A program made the translations under genes and the position numbers. The notes under the pieces are model-generated. The model was not told the origin of the DNA and did not search any database. It saw nothing but the letters and a program-made list of their open reading frames with translations. Shown here one piece after another: positions 15,094 to 23,894 of a DNA stretch of 56,677 nucleotides. Position 1 is the first letter of the stretch. Each line of letters starts with the position of its first letter. This DNA comes from HXMU1420-2 sp040830545 (GTDB lineage: Bacteria; Pseudomonadota; Alphaproteobacteria; Rhodobacterales; Rhodobacteraceae), in the NCBI GenBank assembly GCA_040830545.1, contig JBFOMB010000113.1, positions 1-56,677 on the forward strand. Direction: 5' to 3'.

Positions 15094-16491
15094 ATGTCTA
15101 TCACCGGTAAAGACCTGATCGCACTGGGTTTTCAACCTGGCCCAGAAATGGCACCCGCGCTGCGGACCGTAAACGCACTGGGATTGGAGGGGGCGGCACT
15201 GGCCGAATGGGTCGCCGCGCACAAACCCGCACCGCGTTTAAGGTTGCAGGAAAACCCGGGCTACCAGCTGAACCTGGAGGCCGAGGGCAGCGACGATCGG
15301 GACAACGTCAGCAATGTCATAAACACGATGGATCTGCTGATGCAGACGCCAACGCTGCGGGCCGGGGCGGTGATGCCCGATGCGTGTCCGGCAGGACCCG
15401 AGGGCACGATCCCCGTTGGCGGTGTGGCGGTTGCGGAAAACGCGATCCATCCCGGCATGCATTCTGCTGATATCTGCTGTTCGGTCATGGTGACCGAATT
15501 TGCAGACGCGACACCGGCTGACATCCTGAACGCGGTGCACGAGGCCACGCATTTCGGACCCGGCGGGCGACCCAATGGCAAACGCTATACCCTGTCGCCT
15601 GATCTGCTTGACGCGTTCCGGGCCAATGCGTTCCTGCAGGATCAGAAAATCCTGCACTCCGCTCAGGCGCATCTGGGCACGCAGGGCGACGGCAACCATT
15701 TCGCATTCGTCGGTGTCAGCGAGGCGAATGGCACGACCTGTCTGGTTACGCATCACGGCTCTCGCGGGCCGGGGGCGGGGCTCTACAAGCGGGGCATGCG
15801 CACGGCGGAGGGTTGGCGCAAACGGCTGTCGGTGGGCGTGCAGAAGCAGAATGCGTGGATTCCTGCGGATAGTGAGGATGGTGTGGCCTATTGGGACGCA
15901 TTGCAACTGGTGCGTGAGTGGACCAAGGCCAATCATACCGTCATCCATCAGCGGACATTGGGACTGGCCCGTGCGGAAGTGCGGGACCGGTTCTGGAACG
16001 AACACAACTTCGTTTTCCGCAAGGGCGACCTTTACTATCACGCCAAGGGCGCGACGCCGATAGATGCCGATATGCTGCCGGACACCAACGGGACGCAAAT
16101 TGTGCCGCTCAACATGGCGGAACCTGTTCTGCTGATCCGGGGACAGGTGACAGACGCCAACCTAGGTTTCGCCCCACACGGGGCGGGGCGCAACTATTCG
16201 CGCATGGCACATAAGCGGCGGATGGGCGGACGCAGCGAAGAGTCGATTTTTGCGGAAGAGACCGAGGGGCTTGATGTCCGGTTCTACTCCGGCAAAATCG
16301 ACATTTCCGAGTTGCCGTCAGCCTACAAACCTGCCGCGACCGTGCGGGATCAGATGCGCCGGTTCGGTCTGGCTGATGTGGTCGACCAGATCCAGCCCTA
16401 TGGCTCCATCATGGCCGGGGATTGGGAACGTGATGCGCCATGGCGCAAAAGGGCGCGGGCAAAACATGCGGCTCAGGAGGGCAGGGCATGA
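15094..16491 (+). CDS. RtcB-family RNA ligase homologue
   Basis: A 465-residue RtcB-type protein; characterised members join RNA 2',3'-cyclic phosphate or 3'-phosphate ends to 5'-OH ends using GTP and manganese. The key motifs are present in a divergent form: ADICCSV (metal-binding Asp and Cys; usually DIGCGM), GTQGDGNHF (N and H ligands), HHGSRGPGAG, and APHGAGRNYSR, whose His would be guanylylated. YYHAKGATP corresponds to the usual H-R-K-G-A-T. So catalytic activity is plausible. No RtcA or archease is nearby. It starts the overlapping run that continues through GNAT and LysE genes to obgE. Whether it repairs tRNA or ribosomal RNA is unknown. Confidence 0.88.
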   Translation: MSITGKDLIALGFQPGPEMAPALRTVNALGLEGAALAEWVAAHKPAPRLRLQENPGYQLNLEAEGSDDRDNVSNVINTMDLLMQTPTLRAGAVMPDACPAGPEGTIPVGGVAVAENAIHPGMHSADICCSVMVTEFADATPADILNAVHEATHFGPGGRPNGKRYTLSPDLLDAFRANAFLQDQKILHSAQAHLGTQGDGNHFAFVGVSEANGTTCLVTHHGSRGPGAGLYKRGMRTAEGWRKRLSVGVQKQNAWIPADSEDGVAYWDALQLVREWTKANHTVIHQRTLGLARAEVRDRFWNEHNFVFRKGDLYYHAKGATPIDADMLPDTNGTQIVPLNMAEPVLLIRGQVTDANLGFAPHGAGRNYSRMAHKRRMGGRSEESIFAEETEGLDVRFYSGKIDISELPSAYKPAATVRDQMRRFGLADVVDQIQPYGSIMAGDWERDAPWRKRARAKHAAQEGRA

Positions 16492-17039
16492 CCATCCCTT
16501 TACCCGAACGCCCGACATTGCAGGGAGCGCGCGTGATATTGCGCGCGCCTCACCCCTCGGACGTGGCCGGTCGTCTTGCCTTGGGCAATACGCCCGACAT
16601 CCACCGCATGTTCGGCGCGGACCCTGCGCAGACCCGTCCCCTGACGCCCGAGGCGGCAGAAGCCTGGGTGCAGGCACAAATCGCTGAAGCCAACGCCTGG
16701 GTGATCGAGGTGGACGGCACGTTGATCGGCGCGCTGCGGCTGCACACGCTCAATCACGCCGACCGCAATGCGCGTTTGGCCATCGGCATCTTGGACGCTG
16801 ACAGTCTAGGGCAGGGGCTGGGCACCGAGGCGATGCGCGTGATCGCGGCCCATGCGTTTGGCGACATGGGTTTGCATCGCCTGTCGTTGCGGGTTCTGGC
16901 CTTCAACGAACGCGCCATTGCGGCTTATCGCAAGGTTGGCTTTGTCGATGAAGGTCGCGAACGGCAATCTGCCTGCATCGCCGGTGAATGGCATGACGAC
17001 CTGATCATGGGCCTTCTGGCGTCGGAGTTTCAGCCATGA
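16488..17039 (+). CDS. GNAT acetyltransferase (RimJ/RimL-like), first of three
   Basis: A 183-residue GNAT-fold protein of the Acetyltransf_3 type. Near residue 14 it has the VILRAPHPSDV entry; near 105 the acetyl-CoA-binding loop reads DSLGQGLGTEAMRV (Q/R-x-x-G-x-G/A form), followed by LRVLAFNERAIAAYRKVGF and a C-terminal strand. This subfamily acetylates protein N-termini (ribosomal proteins, for RimJ/RimL) or small amines; the substrate here is unknown. I start at 16488, where the ATG overlaps the RtcB stop as ATGA, rather than at an earlier in-frame ATG inside rtcB. Confidence 0.88.
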   Translation: MTIPLPERPTLQGARVILRAPHPSDVAGRLALGNTPDIHRMFGADPAQTRPLTPEAAEAWVQAQIAEANAWVIEVDGTLIGALRLHTLNHADRNARLAIGILDADSLGQGLGTEAMRVIAAHAFGDMGLHRLSLRVLAFNERAIAAYRKVGFVDEGRERQSACIAGEWHDDLIMGLLASEFQP

Positions 17040-17644
17040 CCGTCGCGCTTGGAAGCCTCGCAGTGTTTGCCGCCAGTCAGGTCGGCACGCCCGGCCCCGC
17101 CAACATGGCCATGCTCGCCGCAGGGGCGCGCTATGGCTTTGCCGCTGCGCTGCCGTTCATGTTTGGCGTGTTGCTGGGCAAGCAGTTGATCATCTGGCCC
17201 ATCGGTTTCGGCCTGATGGAACTGGCCAATCAGGTGCCGTGGGTGTTTGAAACCCTGAAATGGGCCTCGGCGGCTTATATCTGCTGGCTCGCCTGGAAGG
17301 TGGCGAATATGCGCCTGCGCCCCGGCACGGCAACAGACCAACCGCCGGGTTTCCGCGCGGGCCTGATCGTGCACCCGCTCAACCCCAAAGCATGGGCGAT
17401 GATCGTTGCTGGCTTCACCAATTTCGTCTCACCTGACACTCCGGTTCTGGCCGCGACCGCCTCGGTTGCCGCGATTTTGTTCGGATGTCAGCTCATTTTC
17501 CACCCGATCTGGACCTATGGTGGCGACAGGATTGCCCATGCGGTTGCAGGAACGCGGTTGGAACCCTACTTGATGTGGACATTGGCGGCGTTGACCGTCC
17601 TGTCCGTTCTCTTTGTGCTGTTCGGAGGAGGAACGCAGCCATGA
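17036..17644 (+). CDS. LysE-family amino-acid exporter
   Basis: A 202-residue inner-membrane protein with about six hydrophobic segments. The first carries the family motif TPGPANMAMLAAGARYG, and the conserved HPLNPKAWAM sits at the fourth. LysE/RhtB proteins export amino acids or derivatives using the proton gradient. The substrate is not predictable, although acetyltransferases before and after it in one overlapping transcript suggest a detoxification or modification unit. Both ends overlap the neighbours by four bases (ATGA), implying coupled translation. Confidence 0.9.
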   Translation: MTVALGSLAVFAASQVGTPGPANMAMLAAGARYGFAAALPFMFGVLLGKQLIIWPIGFGLMELANQVPWVFETLKWASAAYICWLAWKVANMRLRPGTATDQPPGFRAGLIVHPLNPKAWAMIVAGFTNFVSPDTPVLAATASVAAILFGCQLIFHPIWTYGGDRIAHAVAGTRLEPYLMWTLAALTVLSVLFVLFGGGTQP

Positions 17645-18180
17645 AACTGGATGCGATTATCAATCAGCCAGTAATCGAAACCGACCGGTTTGTCCTGCGC
17701 CCGCTGCGCCGGTCGGACCTGGGTCTGATCGAACATTATGGCCAGGACGAGCGTGTGGCGCGTATGACCACCGGTATCCCGCACCCGCTGCCGCCCGGCG
17801 CGACCGAAGCCTATGTCACCCGCGCGATGGCCGAGGACCGGGACGAAGATGTCTGGGCCATCGATGGTACGCTAGCGGACGGGCCGGAATTGAAAGGGCT
17901 GATCAGCCTGCAGAAGTTCGACCGCAATCAATCCGAAGTCAGCTATTGGGTTGGACCGCCCTTCTGGAACACGGGGCTCGCCTCGGACGCGTTGGAGGCA
18001 TTGGTGCAGGCCAATCCGCTGAACAACGACACGATGTTCGCGTCGGTCTTTCAGGATAATCCGGCCTCGGCCCGGGTACTGATCCACTGCGGGTTCGACT
18101 ATCTGGGTGACGCCGAAAGCTTCTCGGTCGCGCGGGATTGCACAGTCCCGACCTGGACCTATTCGAAACGATTGGGCTGA
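17641..18180 (+). CDS. GNAT acetyltransferase, second of three
   Basis: A 179-residue RimJ/RimL-like acetyltransferase. It opens with IETDRFVLRPLRRSDL, continues with VSYWVGPPFWNTGLASDALE (the acetyl-CoA loop, although the usual Q/R-x-x-G-x-G/A is reduced to N-T-G-L-A), and then FQDNPASARVLIHCGF. The altered pyrophosphate-binding loop could weaken cofactor binding. The start at 17641 overlaps the LysE stop. A third GNAT gene follows three bases later. Confidence 0.85.
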   Translation: MKLDAIINQPVIETDRFVLRPLRRSDLGLIEHYGQDERVARMTTGIPHPLPPGATEAYVTRAMAEDRDEDVWAIDGTLADGPELKGLISLQKFDRNQSEVSYWVGPPFWNTGLASDALEALVQANPLNNDTMFASVFQDNPASARVLIHCGFDYLGDAESFSVARDCTVPTWTYSKRLG

Positions 18181-18183
18181 GCC

Positions 18184-18720
18184 ATGCTGACAACAGACCG
18201 TTTGACGCTCCGGCCGCTCAGGCCGGACGATGCCCCGTGGATCGCCCGCGAAATCGCCAATCCGGATGTGCAGTGCTGGCTGACCAGCCCACCGCATCCC
18301 TACCGCTTGCAGGACGCGGAAGACTTCATCGCGCTAAAACAGGATGACCCATGGTACCTCGTGATCGAGGTGCAGGGCCAACCATGTGGTGTTGTGTCCG
18401 TTGAGACCGGGTCAGACCGACCTGAGCTGGGTTACTGGCTGTGGGTGTCCGCCCATGGCCACGGCTACATGACCGAAGCGGCCGGTGCGGTTGTGGACGC
18501 GGTGTTCGAAACCGGCCTGCAGCAACTCTACAGCGGTTGGGTCGATGGCAATGCAGCGTCGGAAAATGTGCTGACCAAACTGGGCTTCACCCGCACAGGC
18601 GAAATCCGCCAGACCCGGGTGAATTTCCTTGAAGCGGACCGCCCGATCATTCGTGTCACCCTGACCCGCGACCAATGGCACGCACGCAGAACACTTGAGA
18701 ACAAGGGCGCGGCGGGCTAG
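18184..18720 (+). CDS. GNAT acetyltransferase, third of three
   Basis: A 178-residue member of the same Acetyltransf_3 group: LTTDRLTLRPLRPDDAPWI at the start, then ELGYWLWVSAHGHGYMTEAA with the cofactor loop HGHGYMTEA, and VDGNAASENVLTKLGFTRTG near the end. It is distinct in sequence from the two upstream GNATs, so they are old paralogues rather than a recent duplication. obgE begins 31 bases downstream on the same strand. Substrate unknown; ribosomal protein modification is an attractive but unproven idea given the neighbours. Confidence 0.87.
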   Translation: MLTTDRLTLRPLRPDDAPWIAREIANPDVQCWLTSPPHPYRLQDAEDFIALKQDDPWYLVIEVQGQPCGVVSVETGSDRPELGYWLWVSAHGHGYMTEAAGAVVDAVFETGLQQLYSGWVDGNAASENVLTKLGFTRTGEIRQTRVNFLEADRPIIRVTLTRDQWHARRTLENKGAAG

Positions 18721-18751
18721 ACCCCGTCACGTTCCCTCGGAAGGCGAAACC

Positions 18752-19783
18752 ATGAAATTCCTCGATCTGGCCAAGGTCTATATCCGCTCTGGCGCGGGCG
18801 GCGCAGGATGCGTCAGCTTCCGTCGCGAGAAATACATCGAATATGGAGGGCCAGACGGTGGCGATGGCGGCAAGGGCGGCACAGTGGTGGCCGAGGCCGT
18901 GGATGGGCTGAACACTCTGATCGACTTCCGCTATCAACAGCATTTCTTTGCGGAAAACGGACGTCCGGGCATGGGCCGCCAGCGCACGGGCCGCGATGGT
19001 GACGACATCCTGCTGCGCGTGCCGGTCGGAACCGAAATTCTGGACGAAGATCAGGAAACCCTGATCGCTGACCTGTCGACCCTTGGCGACCGGGTGGAGC
19101 TTGCCCGGGGTGGCAACGGCGGTTTTGGCAACCTGCATTTCAAAACCTCCACCAATCAGGCCCCACGCCGCGCCAATCCAGGACAGGACGGGGTGGACCG
19201 GACGCTGTGGTTGCGGCTGAAACTGATCGCGGATGCGGGGCTGCTGGGCCTGCCGAATGCGGGGAAATCCACCTTCCTCGCCGCAACATCCAACGCCCGG
19301 CCCAAGATTGCCGACTATCCGTTCACCACGCTGCACCCGAACTTGGGTGTTGTGGGCGTTGACGGGGCAGAATTCGTGATCGCCGACATCCCCGGCCTGA
19401 TCGAAGGCGCACATGAAGGGCGCGGCATTGGCGACCGCTTCCTCGGCCATGTCGAACGCTGCGCCGTCCTGTTGCATCTGGTGGACGGCACGTCCGAGGA
19501 CGTGGTGGGCGACTACCGCACCATCATTGGTGAGCTTGAGGCCTATGGCGGCGATCTCGCGGGCAAACCACGCGTGACCGTCCTGAACAAGGTAGACGCT
19601 CTGAGGGACGAGGAACGCAACGACCTGCGCGCGGAACTGGAGGCCGAGGCAGGCCCGGTCCTGCTCATGTCCGGCGTCAGCCACGAAGGTGTGACCGAGG
19701 TTCTGCGCGCGCTCCGCTCGCAAATCTCCGAGGATCGTATCCGCCGAAAACCCGCCGAGGAGGACGCCCCGTGGCGGCCCTGA
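18752..19783 (+). CDS. obgE: Obg-family GTPase (ribosome assembly)
   Basis: A 343-residue essential GTPase that acts in late assembly of the 50S subunit and in stress control. The glycine-rich Obg domain covers about 1-158 (GGDGGKGG, GGNGGFGN), and the G domain follows with G1 GLPNAGKST (166-174), G3 DIPG (212-215) and G4 NKVD (279-282). There is only a short C-terminal tail. The start at 18752 gives the canonical MKFLDLAKVYIRSG beginning. Its stop overlaps the start of proB by 13 bases. Location after L21/L27 is conserved across many bacteria. Confidence 0.97.
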   Translation: MKFLDLAKVYIRSGAGGAGCVSFRREKYIEYGGPDGGDGGKGGTVVAEAVDGLNTLIDFRYQQHFFAENGRPGMGRQRTGRDGDDILLRVPVGTEILDEDQETLIADLSTLGDRVELARGGNGGFGNLHFKTSTNQAPRRANPGQDGVDRTLWLRLKLIADAGLLGLPNAGKSTFLAATSNARPKIADYPFTTLHPNLGVVGVDGAEFVIADIPGLIEGAHEGRGIGDRFLGHVERCAVLLHLVDGTSEDVVGDYRTIIGELEAYGGDLAGKPRVTVLNKVDALRDEERNDLRAELEAEAGPVLLMSGVSHEGVTEVLRALRSQISEDRIRRKPAEEDAPWRP

Positions 19784-20877
19784 GCGGTCTGAACCGGCTG
19801 GTTGTCAAAATCGGTTCGGCCCTCCTGGTCGATGCCAAAAGTGGCGCGCTGCGGCAGGACTGGCTGCAATCGCTGGCGCAGGACGTGGCCGCGATAAAGG
19901 CACAGGGCACGGATGTGATCCTGGTCTCCTCCGGCTCCATTGCACTGGGTCGTCACGTGTTGGGCCTGCCGCTGACCGACCTGCCGCTGGAACAATCACA
20001 GGCCGCCGCCGCCGTGGGTCAAATCCGCCTTGCCCGCGCCTATGAGGATGCGCTCGCCCCGCATGGTATCACCACCGCGCAGGTGCTGGTTACACTGGAA
20101 GACAGCGAAGACCGCCGCCGCTACCTGAACTCCCGCGCCACGCTTGGTACTTTGCTCAACCTCGGCGCGGTTCCTATCGTGAACGAAAATGACACCGTCG
20201 CCACGGACGAAATCCGCTACGGCGACAATGACCGACTGGCGGCGCAGGTCGCTGTGACCGTCGGTGCGGACTGCCTTGTCCTTCTTTCAGACGTGGACGG
20301 TTTCTACTCTGCAAACCCCGGCACGGACCCAACCGCCCACCGCTTCGACCAGATCGACCGCATCACGCCCGAGATTGAGGCGATGGCAGGCGACGCCGGC
20401 TCCGGCCTCAGCAAGGGTGGGATGAAGACCAAGCTGATGGCGGCCAAAATGGCCACCGCCGCCGGGTGCCGTATGGCCATCACGCAGGGCGCGCCGTTGC
20501 ACCCGCTCGATGCGCTCAACCAAGGCGCGGCTGCCACTTGGTTCTCTGCGCAACTGGACCCACAGGCCGCTCGCAAACGCTGGATTGCCGCCATGAAGCC
20601 CCGCGGCGAAATCCGCATTGATCCCGGCGCGGCCCGCGCGCTTGGCAATGGCAAAAGCCTGCTGCCTGCCGGTGTGTCCGGTGTCACTGGCGTCTTCGGG
20701 CGCGGCGATCCGGTTGCGATCCTTGGCCCCACAGGCGACCGGCTGGGGCAGGGGCTCTGCCGTTACACGGCGGACGAGGCGCGCACGATCCGGGGTCGCC
20801 ACACCTCTGACATCGAACCTTTGCTGGGCTATCCAGGCCGGGCGGCTTTGATTCACCGGGACGATATGGCACTCTGA
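19771..20877 (+). CDS. proB: Glutamate 5-kinase
   Basis: A 368-residue enzyme that phosphorylates glutamate, the first step of proline synthesis. The amino-acid kinase domain (about 8-255) includes VVKIGSALL, LVSSGSIALGR, the NENDTV motif and the GGMKTKLMAAKMA segment; a C-terminal PUA domain (about 277-365) is present as in E. coli. Translation starts at GTG (19771) behind GAGGAGGA, inside the obgE end, so it is probably coupled to obgE. The product passes to ProA, encoded 72 bases downstream. Confidence 0.97.
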   Translation: MAALSGLNRLVVKIGSALLVDAKSGALRQDWLQSLAQDVAAIKAQGTDVILVSSGSIALGRHVLGLPLTDLPLEQSQAAAAVGQIRLARAYEDALAPHGITTAQVLVTLEDSEDRRRYLNSRATLGTLLNLGAVPIVNENDTVATDEIRYGDNDRLAAQVAVTVGADCLVLLSDVDGFYSANPGTDPTAHRFDQIDRITPEIEAMAGDAGSGLSKGGMKTKLMAAKMATAAGCRMAITQGAPLHPLDALNQGAAATWFSAQLDPQAARKRWIAAMKPRGEIRIDPGAARALGNGKSLLPAGVSGVTGVFGRGDPVAILGPTGDRLGQGLCRYTADEARTIRGRHTSDIEPLLGYPGRAALIHRDDMAL

Positions 20878-20949
20878 TGCTTCATCTTTGTCCAAATACT
20901 CACATCGCCACCCTTCCGCTGGCGCGACGCACGCAAAAAGGACGCTGAC

Positions 20950-22215
20950 ATGAAAGACCTCGACACCATCCCCGCGTTGATGGCCGATCTGGGGCAGCGG
21001 GCCAAGGCCGCGTCGCAGGAACTCGCCTTTGCTTCAGCCGAACGCAAATACGCTGCACTCATCGGTGCTGCTGAAGCCGTCTGGACCCGTCGGGACGAAA
21101 TCATCGCCGCCAACGCGCTGGATCTCGACTATGGCCGGGAAAAGGGTCTGAGCGCCGCGATGATGGACCGCCTGATGCTGGACGAAGCCCGTGTTCAGGG
21201 CATGGTCGATGGGCTGCGCACGGTGGCCGAACAAACCGATCCGGTGGGCGAGGTCATCGCAGACTGGGACATGCCCTCGGGCCTCAATATCCAACGCGTG
21301 CGTACGCCGCTGGGTGTGATTGGTGTGATCTATGAAAGCCGTCCAAACGTGACGGCGGATGCAGGCGCGTTGTGCCTCAAATCCGGCAATGCCGTCATTC
21401 TGCGCGGTGGTTCCGAAAGCTTCCATTCCGCTGGCGTGATCCATGACTGTCTTCTGGACGGTCTGCGCAGCGCCAATCTGCCCGAGGATGCAATCCTGCG
21501 TGTGCCCACCCGTGACCGCGCCGCGGTGTCCGAATTGCTGACCATGACCGACACCGTGGACGTGATTGTTCCGCGCGGCGGCAAGGGGTTAGTGGGGCTC
21601 GTGCAGCGCGAAGCACGCGTGCCGGTTTTTGCCCATCTCGAAGGGATCTGCCACATCTATGTTGGCGCGACGGCGGATCCTGCCATGGCGACTGAAATCA
21701 TCCTGAACGCCAAGACCCGACGCACGGGGATTTGTGGCGCGGCGGAATGTCTGCTGCTGGACTGGCGCTTCTACACACAACACGGCCCCGCGATTATCGA
21801 GGCGCTCATGGCCGCCGGAGTTGAAGTGCGCGCGGATGGAGAGTTGTCGAGCATAGACGGAACAGTGCCCGCCCAGCCCGAGGATTTCGGATGCGAATTC
21901 CTGGACATGATCATCGCCGCCAAGCTGGTCGATGGTGTAGACGAGGCGATTGACCATATCCGCGCCTACGGTTCCAACCACACCGATTGCATCGTGACCG
22001 AGGATCAGGCGGCTGCAGACTACTTCTTCCACCGGCTCGACAGTGCGATCCTGATGCACAACGCCTCCACCCAGTTTGCGGATGGGGGTGAGTTTGGCAT
22101 GGGCGCAGAAATCGGCATCGCGACGGGGAAGATGCACGCGCGCGGACCCGTGGGCGCGGCGCAGTTGACCAGCTTCAAATATCAGGTGCGCGGGTCGGGC
22201 ACGCTACGCCCATAG
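20950..22215 (+). CDS. proA: Gamma-glutamyl phosphate reductase
   Basis: A 421-residue aldehyde-dehydrogenase-fold enzyme of normal length, reducing gamma-glutamyl phosphate to glutamate semialdehyde with NADPH, the second step of proline synthesis. Recognisable motifs are GVIGVIYESRPNVTADA, KSGNAVILRGGSE, and the catalytic cysteine region KTRRTGICGAAE. An AAGGA ribosome binding site precedes the ATG. It ends the operon and converges on chpT with three bases between the stops. Confidence 0.98.
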   Translation: MKDLDTIPALMADLGQRAKAASQELAFASAERKYAALIGAAEAVWTRRDEIIAANALDLDYGREKGLSAAMMDRLMLDEARVQGMVDGLRTVAEQTDPVGEVIADWDMPSGLNIQRVRTPLGVIGVIYESRPNVTADAGALCLKSGNAVILRGGSESFHSAGVIHDCLLDGLRSANLPEDAILRVPTRDRAAVSELLTMTDTVDVIVPRGGKGLVGLVQREARVPVFAHLEGICHIYVGATADPAMATEIILNAKTRRTGICGAAECLLLDWRFYTQHGPAIIEALMAAGVEVRADGELSSIDGTVPAQPEDFGCEFLDMIIAAKLVDGVDEAIDHIRAYGSNHTDCIVTEDQAAADYFFHRLDSAILMHNASTQFADGGEFGMGAEIGIATGKMHARGPVGAAQLTSFKYQVRGSGTLRP

Positions 22216-22218
22216 CGG

Positions 22219-22818
22219 TCAGAACCGGATGGTCACGCTACCCTCAGCGAGCGTGACCCCAAGGTCGTACCCGTCCTCCTGCGCCAGAATCGGAAGCAGG
22301 GCAAATTGCACGGTTGCTGGTGTGACCTCTGCCGGGTCGCTGCCGCTTTGCAGCCCTGCCCAGACGGTTTCATCCACACTGGTGTTACCGGCGCGCCCCT
22401 GAATGATCCAGCCACCGTCATTGGTGATCGTGATATCCCCGCCATAGGGCAAGGCGGACTCACAGCACAGCAGCGCCAGAAACGCCAAACGCACCTCGCG
22501 CCTTGCTTGTGGTTCCTCTGGCAGCCATGCCACATTCAGCCGCGTGCCGACAGTCATCGTGGACAGGATTGCGCTGATTTCCTTGCGCGACATCATCTGA
22601 GCCGCCGCCGCGCCAAAGGCCACGCGAAAAAACCCGATCCGCGCGCCTGCATTTCCCGCGCTGTCGGTGATCAGGTCAATTTCCGGCCCCGTCGGTCCGC
22701 CCGACATTGTCAAAAGCTCCAATCCGTTGGAGATTGCGCCAATGGGGCTGATCAGATCGTGGCAAATACGCGACCCGATCAGTGCCGCCAGATCCGTTGA
22801 TTTCTGTTCAACCGCCAC
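22219..22818 (-). CDS. chpT: Histidine phosphotransferase ChpT
   Basis: A 199-residue protein matching ChpT, the phosphotransferase that passes phosphate from the hybrid kinase CckA to CtrA and CpdR in alphaproteobacteria. The phospho-accepting histidine is His20 in SRICHDLISPIGAISNG, in a helical dimerisation domain; the C-terminal half resembles a degenerate histidine-kinase ATPase domain without nucleotide-binding motifs. In roseobacters this relay controls motility, gene transfer agents and signalling rather than an essential cell cycle. The gene is divergent from the DUF3553 gene with only 20 bases between start codons. A CtrA-like site occurs at 28392 in this window. Confidence 0.92.
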   Translation of the reverse strand: MAVEQKSTDLAALIGSRICHDLISPIGAISNGLELLTMSGGPTGPEIDLITDSAGNAGARIGFFRVAFGAAAAQMMSRKEISAILSTMTVGTRLNVAWLPEEPQARREVRLAFLALLCCESALPYGGDITITNDGGWIIQGRAGNTSVDETVWAGLQSGSDPAEVTPATVQFALLPILAQEDGYDLGVTLAEGSVTIRF

Positions 22819-22838
22819 GTCGAGGTATCCTTCTTATC

Positions 22839-23021
22839 ATGAGCGATCCAAACGCGTTTTTGACCCCGGGCACCCGCGTGCGCCATCCCAGCCAACCCGA
22901 TTGGGGCATTGGGCAGGTGCAGTCCAACATCGGTGGACGGATCACCGTCAATTTCCCGGAAGAGGGCAAAGTGGTCATTGATGGGGCGCGTGTCCTGTTA
23001 GTTCCCGTATTTGATACCTGA
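22839..23021 (+). CDS. DUF3553 small protein
   Basis: A 60-residue protein with the DUF3553 pattern: FLTPGTRVRHPSQPDWGIGQV, then GGRITVNFPEEGKVVI. The short beta-rich fold resembles the RNA-polymerase-binding domain of CarD-like proteins and the tail of UvrD/PcrA helicases, as is known for this family. The function of the free-standing form is unknown. I chose the ATG at 22839 because the upstream in-frame ATG lies inside chpT on the other strand. It is followed by the ornithine lipid genes on the same strand. Confidence 0.85.
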   Translation: MSDPNAFLTPGTRVRHPSQPDWGIGQVQSNIGGRITVNFPEEGKVVIDGARVLLVPVFDT

Positions 23022-23126
23022 TTTTGGCTGCGAAATGGTTAACGGAACCAAAAGTTGCGTCATTCTTGTCAATGGTTCGGAAACTGGCTATCTCCGCCGG
23101 ACCTCAGCCACCGGACGCACACACAT

Positions 23127-23894
23127 ATGACAAAGGCTGACACAGCCCCGGATTTTTCCGTCAAACTGGTCGAAACCGAAGGCGAACTGCGGGCTGCGCA
23201 GGCGCTGCGCTATCAGGTTTTCGTGCAGGAACTGGGTGGCGGCGGCGATCTGGTGGACCACGCAAACGGTTTAGAACGGGACCGGTTCGACCCGTTTTTC
23301 GACCATATGACCGTCACCGAGACAGCAAGCGGGCAGGTGGTTGGCGTCTACCGTCTCATGCGCTCGGATCAGGCCAAGGCGGCGGGGCAGTTTTATTCCG
23401 AGGATGAATATGACCTGACTTTGTTGCGGAAATCAGGGCGGCGTTTGCTAGAATTGGGCCGGTCCTGCCTACACCGGGACTATCGCAGCGGCATGGCCAT
23501 GTATCATTTGTGGAACGGGCTCGCGGATTATGTCGCCCGACATCAGATTGACCTGCTGTTCGGCGTGGCCAGTTTCCATGGGACGGATATCAACAAGCTG
23601 AGCGCCCCCTTATCCCTGCTGCATCACAAACATCTGGCCCCTTCGGACCTGCGGGTCCGGGCGAGGCCCGCACAGTTCTTGTCCATGGATGTGATCCCAC
23701 CAAAATACCTCGACAAGCGCAAAGCGATGATCATGATGCCCGCGCTGATCAAGGCGTACCTGCGGCTGGGAGGCACGGTGGGTGAAGGCGCATGGATCGA
23801 CAGAGACTTCAACACGGTGGACATCTGTATGGTCCTGGACACCGAGCGTTTGAATGCACGACAGAAACGCCTGTACGCCGGAGGTCTGCGATGA
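23127..23894 (+). CDS. olsB: L-ornithine N-alpha-acyltransferase
   Basis: A 255-residue acyltransferase with a GNAT-like fold (Acetyltransf_5 type). It joins a 3-hydroxy fatty acid from acyl carrier protein to ornithine, giving lyso-ornithine lipid, the first step of phosphorus-free ornithine lipid synthesis. Signatures are ALRYQVFVQELGG near residue 25, GRRLLELGRSCLHRDYR near 105 and LFGVASFHGTD near 142. The start at 23127 is chosen from family length. The next gene overlaps by four bases and encodes the second enzyme. No Pho box was found upstream. Confidence 0.95.
   Translation: MTKADTAPDFSVKLVETEGELRAAQALRYQVFVQELGGGGDLVDHANGLERDRFDPFFDHMTVTETASGQVVGVYRLMRSDQAKAAGQFYSEDEYDLTLLRKSGRRLLELGRSCLHRDYRSGMAMYHLWNGLADYVARHQIDLLFGVASFHGTDINKLSAPLSLLHHKHLAPSDLRVRARPAQFLSMDVIPPKYLDKRKAMIMMPALIKAYLRLGGTVGEGAWIDRDFNTVDICMVLDTERLNARQKRLYAGGLR

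Noticed and set aside
23051..23076. Possible Pho box upstream of olsB.
   Set aside because: The two GTCA cores are nine rather than 11 bases apart and the flanks do not match the consensus.
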